A stretch of DNA of 64,000 bases from Aurelia coerulea (lineage: Eukaryota > Cnidaria > Scyphozoa > Semaeostomeae > Ulmaridae). The notes below the pieces were generated by a model, which searched no databases, was not told the origin of the DNA, and worked only from the letters and a program-made list of their open reading frames with translations. This document shows positions 57,931-64,000 of the stretch, piece after piece (the first letter of the stretch is position 1; the number at the start of each line of letters is the position of its first letter). The stretch lies in the NCBI GenBank assembly GCA_039566865.1, contig CM076943.1, positions 9,782,001 through 9,846,000 on the forward strand. Reading direction: 5' to 3'. The position numbers and the translations under genes are program-made.

Positions 57931-58093
57931 ATAATAGACGATTACGCTAAAGATGGCGGAGAGGAACTTTTTGCCAAGATGCACTGCATTCTTTAATCAA
58001 ATTCCTATAGAATCGTTAAAGATTCGCGATTCGAACGCAATGCATCTTGGTAAAAAGTTCCTTGCTGCCATCTTTAGCGTAATGGTCTATTAT
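57931..58093. mobile_element. Foldback MITE (ATAATAGAC ends)
   Basis: Arms ATAATAGACGATTACGCTAA then AGATGGC, and GCCATCTTTAGCGTAATGGT then CTATTAT; inner GGAACTTTTTGCCAAGATGC with GCATCTTGGTAAAAAGTTCC. 163 bp. Half of a relative may be at 52227-52290. Confidence 0.8.
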
Positions 58094-58140
58094 TATGGGT
58101 ACTGATAACAAGATAACATGATAACTGCTGATAAGCATAC

Positions 58141-58221
58141 CTATTTATTTCAAGCAACATTTTCGTAAGAACTGAGAAAAAAGGCTTCTCATATGTGTCA
58201 CCAGTGTCGTAAAGGTAGGGC
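58141..58221 (-). CDS. Host gene exon 3
   Basis: Acceptor TTTCAG and donor AG|GTATGC. Codes for PYLYDTGDTYEKPFFSVLTK followed by a short Leu/Glu helix. Phase 2 in, phase 2 out. A 163-bp foldback element (57931-58093) sits only 47 bp beyond its donor. Confidence 0.75.
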
Positions 58222-59212
58222 CTGAAACAAAAACAAATAAAAATTCAAATACTACAGTAGGCCTGCCAAAAAACAGTCAAGGACCCATTTGAACAGTTGT
58301 TTGGGATAAATACAGTAAGTTGTTTGATACTGTAGCTGAAGCTAGCAAAAGTTGAAATTTTTCAATCTTTCTCAAATTTTTCTGGGGTCAGCAAATATAA
58401 GTAAGTCAGAATTTGTGAAAAATACTTTATTTCAAAAAGCCCAAATCCTAAAGAATCTCTATATGTACTGTAATGCAAGAGGCAAATCTCTTTTTTATCT
58501 CTCGGGCATTGAAAAGTGAATCTTTGAATTGACTTTTTCTGCATAAAACTTGTACAGACCATTGTCTTCTTTAAGTTTGCCACTAGTTTGCCTTCTTTAG
58601 TCATTAAACAGATAATCAAACACAAAAGGTATGCAGCCTATTGCACATTACACATATACTGTACGCAAAGATATGTAGACTATTTATTGGGTGAAACTTC
58701 TAAAATTTTGAGAGCGTCATTTCAGAATTTCATTGACTGATTCCCTTCCTGAAAAACCCTGTGTACGTACCCCCCCCCCCCTCCAAAATAAGCAATATTT
58801 ACAAAATAGATCTACCACAGTGGTAGAATTTTTAATCATATTTTGTTCCTGGCTGGATCATAAGTAAAAAGATGTATGAGCCAGTCTGCGGAGTGTCACA
58901 GCTACATGCACAAGATTTTTTCAAAAATGTTGTGTGCACGGCGATTCTGAACGAGATCTTTTCGTTCACTACTTTTAAAACAAAGGAATCAAAGACCTTG
59001 CAAGCGAGCATCCCAATGCTTTGTTGGTCTGCACACATGAGATCTCGTTGAGAACTGTCATACTCTACAAGACTGGTGTATGAGTCAAATGGATACCCAG
59101 ATAATACCAAACATTTGATATGCAAAATGATCCCAGGGACAACTGACATAAGACATCATCACATGATTTCAACTTTTTTGGGCCATTTGTAGGATAGGAC
59201 TGCATGGCCGAA

Positions 59213-59475
59213 TTTAAATTTTAAGGCTACAAGATCTGGGCATTTGATGCGAGTTGTTAGCCAAAGAGAGGGCAATTTGACCACCAAGAATAACAAAAAT
59301 TGTATGTCTGGGGCCCCAGGGTTTGCTTGGGCGTGGTATCCAGGTGTCGAGCAATTTGCATTTTTCCAGTGCCCGGCCCCCGGGCATTTGACCATCAATT
59401 TTTCCCCGGCCCCCGGACATTTGAGCAAGGAATTTTTGTTGACCCCCGGGCTGCCCGGGGGGGGGGACAGGGTAG
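59213..59475. repeat. GC-rich internal repeat, possible MITE
   Basis: GCCCGGCCCCCGGGCATTTG, CCGGCCCCCGGACATTTGAG and GACCCCCGGGCTGCCCGGGG repeat in tandem; a G-run end near 59459. It resembles the poly-G hAT-like MITEs but I found no TSD. ORFs on both strands are composition artefacts. Confidence 0.5.
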
Positions 59476-59501
59476 GAATTGAACGAGACATTACATGGTA
59501 C

Positions 59502-59611
59502 CTCATATCATTCTCTCTTCTCTTGTTACCACTGTATGAAGCTCTTTTTGTTTCATCGAAGTGCGCCTGAATATCCCTTACCATGCTTTTGTACTCATCG
59601 TAAATGGTCAG
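59502..59611 (-). CDS. Host gene exon 2
   Basis: The acceptor ends TTTCAG and the first residues are LTIYDEYKSMVRDIQAHFDE. The donor AG|GTACCA leaves two bases, which phase correctly with exon 3. A nearer GT at 59529 would break the frame, so the later donor was chosen. A GC-rich repetitive patch lies immediately downstream in the intron. Confidence 0.75.
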
Positions 59612-60216
59612 CTGAAATACAAGAAATATTGATAAAAACTTTGAAAGATATTAGGCATCTTGTATCTTGCAGCGCAACGAGTTTTCTCATAATTTCTTCC
59701 CAAACTTTTGAGCTTGTGAGCATGTTTCCATCTTTATCAATTATCAAATAAATCATGAAGTAAGGAAATTCCTTGTTTCATGAAATTACATGAAAACTCG
59801 TGGCACTTGCAAGATACAAGGTGCCTAATAAAAGTTAAATGCACCTATCTCCCTGATCTGATATCGCGGATACCCTGTGGATTTTATATCTTCTTCATGA
59901 AATGTTTCTAGCAGGCACACCGACTTCTTAAAGCTAAAATCCATGCATGGTGATCATTCCAAATCTAAAAGGTTATATCAGAGGTACACAGTGCGGGCTA
60001 ATTTCTCGATTTGTGTATAAATCTATGGAGAAATAATAGCAAGAAATAATAGGAACATTTACTTAGGATTGGACCCAAAATTCGTTTAAAAATTCGCCCG
60101 ATAAGTGACAGAAAATATTTCTTTGCAAGAAAACAAATGGGCCTAACTTTACCTTTTAACAACGCATGGTGCATCACTTTACATCAAAATCAATCTAAAA
60201 GCCATTATAGATTTAC

Positions 60217-60288
60217 CTTTGAATTTTTGAGGAATCTGAGAGCTCGTTCTCTTTCCACAAGAGCTGACTTTCGACCGACTCCCGGCAT
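60217..60288 (-). CDS. Host gene exon 1 (start codon)
   Basis: Reads MPGVGRKSALVERERALRFL and four more residues, 24 codons, ending in phase 0 at a GTAAAT donor. The start was chosen because it opens the block that splices in phase to the next three exons. The peptide is basic and helical with no signal peptide. A separate non-coding 5' exon cannot be excluded. Confidence 0.75.
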
Positions 60289-60713
60289 TTTGTTGTTTAT
60301 AAAGTTTACGTCCTAAAGTTCAGTCCTCTGTCAACTTGCCATTATATTGACTGATCACTTTCAAGAAGATTCAAATGAGCAACCATATCATATCAACCAT
60401 CTGTTCCTCTTATCACGATAATCCGCAATATACGCCATTTCCTTGTTCTTCATCAACATCTAGACATTAGCTTTGTCAAAGTTTATTGAAAACTGAATAA
60501 TACCGTGGGTAGCTGTGGTTACGATAGCCGCCATTATTTACGAAATCACTGCATGTAAAACATTCTCGAACAAGCTATTTTGTAAACAAACCATGCAAAC
60601 ATGTTTACTTACATTCTCTGCTGTCAGGAATTTTGAGCACTGAGCATGACTCAAAACCTGAGTGACTTTTATGTCATACATTTGGAGCACTTTGGATACA
60701 TTTGGGGCAGAGA
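60289..60713 (-). promoter_or_regulatory. 5' flank of the host gene (promoter region, position only)
   Basis: Sequence immediately upstream of the start codon. No TATA box or clear initiator is distinguishable; included as location only. Confidence 0.3.
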
Positions 60714-60788
60714 AATAGCAAAGATGATCACAAAATCAAATAGCAAAGATGATCACAAAATCAAATAGCAAAGATGATCACAAAATCA
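60714..60788 (+). repeat. 25-bp minisatellite, 3 copies
   Basis: Unit AAATAGCAAAGATGATCACA plus AAATC, three perfect head-to-tail copies. Confidence 0.9.
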
Positions 60789-60867
60789 TAATCAATCCAA
60801 CCTCGTTCCCAGGCCCACCATTGTCTTCCTTTCCTTAGGTCATCGATGTTGGCCCTGGTACCGGTTG

Positions 60868-60948
60868 CTAGCCTCACTACATAAGGACCCTCAACTTACG
60901 CTCATCTAATTGAAGTGAATTAATGTTGTTGTTGTCGCTCCAGTCAAG
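60868..60948 (+). repeat. Dispersed repeat, TTGTTG family
   Basis: CTCACTACATAAGGACCCTC, TTACGCTCATCT and TTGTTGTTGTCGCTCCAG match 3268-3352 and the inverse of 15553-15634. Confidence 0.6.
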
Positions 60949-60963
60949 GGCCTTATGGACTAA

Positions 60964-61462
60964 GGGACAGTGCAAAGTTTATTTTATAACATGGCCGGTG
61001 CAAAACGTAACGGGGCAACTACTTTTTTTTTTGCTTGTACAGAACTGGGTCAACACTTTTTACAAAGCAAATATGAACGGGGCAGTACCTTTTTATAAGC
61101 TCAAGATGAAGTTTGAAATATGAAATGGCTAATTTTGAGGCCAAAATTGTGGATCATGCAAGTTGAGAAGGGTTGAGAAATGCTTGGAAGGATGTGTATG
61201 AACATGACGCAAAATCCTTGTCAGTTACTTGCAAGAACGATTCATCAGTCATTTCTCTTCATGTTATGGTATTTGGCTAATTCATCGGTGGTACGATACA
61301 ACATTTGTTGTTAATGAATACGGGGCAGATACATTTTTTTAGGAAAGGGTGACGGGGCAATTGGTTTTTTGGCAATAATTTCATACAGGGCGAGCGCAGA
61401 TTTTTTTGCAAAAACTTTTGTTCTCCACCGGCCATGTAATATAATAAATTTTGCCCTGTCCC
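60964..61462. mobile_element. PIF/Harbinger-like MITE, TAA target
   Basis: TAA at 60961-60963 and 61463-61465. TIRs GGGACAGTGCAAAGTTTATT and the inverse AATAAATTTTGCCCTGTCCC, with ACATGGCCGGTG/CACCGGCCATGT inside. Internal ACGGGGCA phrases repeat at about 61012, 61077, 61320 and 61352. 499 bp. Confidence 0.85.
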
Positions 61463-61465
61463 TAA

Positions 61466-63180
61466 CTCTTCTTAAAACGGCAAAAAAATTCTCGCCAGGA
61501 ACAAATTTGTTCCTGGACCAATCAGGATGCAAAACTTGAAATAACTTGATGGGATTGGCTGATTCTTCTTCAATTCAAACTTCCCGCCAAAGGCAAACAA
61601 ACGAATTCGAACAACGCGTTCGACTGAACTGCTCCAACGATCAAAATCTCAAAGTAGCGAACGAATTTACGAGATCTTTTGCGTCCCCAAACAACCAAAA
61701 TATCACTTATGGGTAGGATTTTTTTGCTTTAATAGCTTGAAGAAACATTCATCTAAGTACTGATAGCTTGTTTTGCAGTGTAGCACTTCAGGAAAACCAC
61801 TTTTTGCGGTGATTTAGGGTCGGTGGTTTCAAGAAAAAATAGCAGGTGATTTAGGCCATGTCCGTTTCTGGAAGCGTAAGTCCATGAGTCGTAGTTATAG
61901 CGTCCATCAGCCTATCAATAGCGATAACCTACGAACATATAATCAGTCTAACCGGTTGCCGCAAAAGTGGCCATTTGGGCGCCATTTTGTTTTGCATAAA
62001 TTATCAATTGCAGTCTATTACAAACACTCTATTGTCTCCATATGGCAACTGAGCCTGACAGATTTGACAGAATGTCAGCTGATTTTGATCCATAACATAC
62101 CATGTAATAAGTCCGGAAAATTGAGGAAAAAGTATGAAAATGCAACGAAAAATGGCCGTTCCTCTAACGCTAATAATGCAGTAGATGATTCGAAATACTG
62201 AGAACGAACTTTTGGAGGACGTTATTTCAACCCTTTTAAAGGTATTTAAGCATTAATCCGGGGTTAGCAAGTGCATTTAATGGGAAAACGAGCACGATCC
62301 GTTTGGGTGGAAAAAGGGCCTAAGTGGAACTGTTCGAGAATTTCCCCCACAGCTTTGAAGAAAGAAAGGGTCGTTATTCTGCGAATTTTGGAGATGAATT
62401 CAACATTAAAAGTGTTTTAGAGAAGGAATACGGTTTTCCGTCAATTTTTGGCATGCCGAAGCCGTTTTCTTCTCGCAAAATGGAGTTACGGCCCAAAATG
62501 GGGTAGGCAAAAATTTTGCCCCATTTTTGTGGCCCCCGCGCGCAGCCCCTGGGGGCGATATTGAACCCCAAATTGCGTTATTAGACTCGCAAACGAGTAG
62601 TCTCTTGTAAACTTTTTACTGTTTTGAAATCAGGCTAGTAACCATAAGGCAACAAGTCCAAAAGTAACCTCGGGTCGGAAAATCGCAACATTTTTTTCCA
62701 ACTCCCTTTCATGACGTCATAACGACCCCAAAACTTCTTGAAACCCCACAATTCGGCTGCGCCGTGGTCTTTTACCTCCACTCAAACCTTCATCTGCCCC
62801 ATGAATGTTACTGAAGTTTTGAAAATAGCGATCAAATGGAGGCCATTTTTGAATGGGAATCAATAGGAATGGGCCTCAAAATGACCAAATACGGCAAATT
62901 TCTCCTGCAAGCGCAGACGGATGGGGTTCAAACCCCATCAACTGGGGCACATTATGACTTTTAAGGTCTACCAGCAAATGGTTTTTCAATTCTTTGTCTC
63001 GTTTTCCCGTGACAGCGACACAAAGTTGACCGGTTTTCTGCCAAGCAATTAGTCTTTGGAATTTGGCATAATTAATGAGCCCTTTGTTACCGAATAGCCA
63101 ATCAGATTGCGAATTTGACCTGCCCGGTACCAGGGTCAGTACTGACGTAGGAAGCTGGCCCTTGGAACCAGGTTGTAATC
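61466..63180. other. Upstream intergenic sequence, no gene supported
   Basis: The ORF at 61884-62201 has no recognised domain. GCGCGCAGCCCCTGGGGGCG lies at 62539 and ACTCGCAAACGAGTAGTCT near 62585 is a small palindrome seen in repeats. Nothing else. Confidence 0.35.
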
Positions 63181-64000
63181 AATCAACAATATGCAGATGA
63201 TATCAGTTGGATAACAAACATGGAAACAGTAAAGGAAAACTTGAAGAAAGAAGTACCATCAATATTGAAAGAGAAAAATCTGCAAGTAAATGAAACAAAA
63301 TCTGAAGAATATGTGATCAAAAGAGGAGAAGATGAAAGCTGGAAAAATTGCAAATATTTAGGGAGTTTACTAGAGACGGATAAGGATATAAATCGAAGAA
63401 AAATACTTGCCACAAATACATACAACCAACTAAAATACATTTTTGAGAACAGAAAAACCTCAGAAAAAACGAAATTCAGAATATTCAAGAGTCATGTTGA
63501 AAGTATATTCACATACAATTGTGAATTATGGACTTTAACAAAGAAACATGAAGAGAGTATCGATATATTTCAAAGAAAATTAATGAGAAGAATTTTGAAT
63601 CTGAATTGGCAGGATAAAGTCAGCAACGATAAGCTTTATAAAAGAACAAATTCAGTTCCATGGAGCCAAATTGTAAAGCGAAGAAGATTAACGTGGTACG
63701 GTCATTTATTAAGACTACCAGAAGACACATCAGCAAGAAAATCATTGAAGGAAGCGAAAAAACCCTGTAAAAAACCAAGAGGTGGACAAAAATTAACATG
63801 GCTGAGACAAATAGAAAAGGATTTAGAAACAGTTGAATTTAATACAGTATTGAAAAACAGAGATGGAAGTTTCAAAACAGTTAGAGTAAAAGAACATGAA
63901 AAAATGGCAGAAAATAGACATATTTGGAGACTAGTAGTGGACCGCGCAATGTCTCTATAATAGACGGAAAGCGTAATTGATGATGATGATGATTTGGAGC
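63181..64000 (+). pseudogene. RTE-like LINE, 5'-truncated, with GAT tail
   Basis: The open frame starts just before the catalytic YADD box (QQYADDISWITN, YADD at 63190-63201) and runs to a stop at 63958-63960. Further motifs: CKYLGSLLETDKDINRRK, YNCELWTLTKKHEESIDIFQ, RRILNLNWQDKVSNDKLY and LTWYGHLLRLPEDT. These are the thumb and C-terminal motifs of RTE/BovB-like reverse transcriptases. About 40 bp later it ends in (GAT)n, the usual RTE tail. The endonuclease and most of the RT are missing, so it cannot be autonomous; the frame is intact, so the insertion is fairly young. Confidence 0.85.

Larger units (their letters stand above)
1463..60288 (-). other. Host gene model: 27-exon IQ-motif / EF-hand-like protein
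   Basis: Gene-level entry joining the exons listed separately. The start codon is at 60288 and the TGA at 1463-1465. Twenty-seven exons sum to about 3,996 nt. Junction phases agree within 60217-53091, within 45355-11692 and within 10060-1463. Exons 52343-52652 and 10606-10653 do not join their neighbours in phase, so some small exons are missing. Reading order: short charged N-terminus, acidic linker, Ser/Pro/Arg-rich middle, IQ motifs (AAVDIQRIFRGHMAR, AAVTLQKAWKDIKV, AAAITIQRYVRGWLVR), helical EF-hand-like domain, Lys-rich tail. IQ motifs bind calmodulin or EF-hand light chains. No signal peptide or membrane span is visible, so a cytosolic, cytoskeletal or axonemal protein is inferred. I do not recognise the family by name. 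Confidence 0.8.

Noticed and set aside
59159..59584. 141-codon minus-strand ORF as a single exon
   Set aside because: Only its start (59502-59611) has splice sites and fits the gene; the rest is GC-rich repeat read-through.
60500..60540. RFX X-box (ciliary promoter motif) near GGTTACGATAGCCGC
   Set aside because: The half sites do not fit the X-box consensus at several positions.

Overview
This window looks like a eukaryotic, marine-invertebrate nuclear genome, probably a cnidarian such as a stony coral. It is AT-rich. Coding exons are short and widely spaced with GT-AG introns. The rest is mostly small terminal-inverted-repeat (TIR) elements, tRNA-derived SINEs and worn non-LTR and BEL/Pao retrotransposon pieces. 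The taxon is inference; no species marker is visible. There are no bacterial operons, rRNA genes or CRISPR arrays.

One large minus-strand host gene runs from a start codon at 60288 to a stop at 1463. I placed 27 coding exons, about 4.0 kb of CDS and roughly 1,330 residues. Splice phases join in three continuous blocks: 60288-53091, 45355-11692 and 10060-1463. Two further exons, 52343-52652 and 10606-10653, have convincing splice sites but do not join in phase, so a few small exons are missing or the sequence has a base error. The protein has a charged, low-complexity Ser/Arg-rich N-terminal two thirds, then several IQ (calmodulin-binding) motifs, then an EF-hand-like helical segment. I do not recognise it as a named gene; a ciliary or cytoskeletal calmodulin-binding protein is a guess from the domains.

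The most unusual region is the 18.2-kb intron between exons 34093-34123 and 15636-15844. It carries a plus-strand hairpin satellite: about 35 copies of a 253-256-bp unit in three blocks (19.98-21.00, 22.07-23.59 and 24.65-30.80 kb). The blocks are separated by a duplicated 2.59-kb module holding TTCA-rich tracts, a leader, a second large hairpin and an ORF of about 100 codons. Every unit contains a 57-nt foldback. In many units the plus-strand RNA could pair along all 27 bp through G.U wobbles, with compensatory changes between units, while the minus-strand RNA would carry A.C mismatches.

The remaining introns form a catalogue of non-autonomous DNA transposons with legible target-site duplications (TSDs): hAT-like (8 bp, poly-G ends, internal minisatellites), Mutator-like foldbacks (9 bp, TIR AGCATAGG), PIF/Harbinger-like (TTA or TAA), piggyBac-like (TTAA) and mariner-like (TA), plus giant near-perfect palindromes. 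Several are nested. The right end (63181-64000) is a 5'-truncated RTE-like LINE that begins just before its YADD box and ends in a GAT tail.
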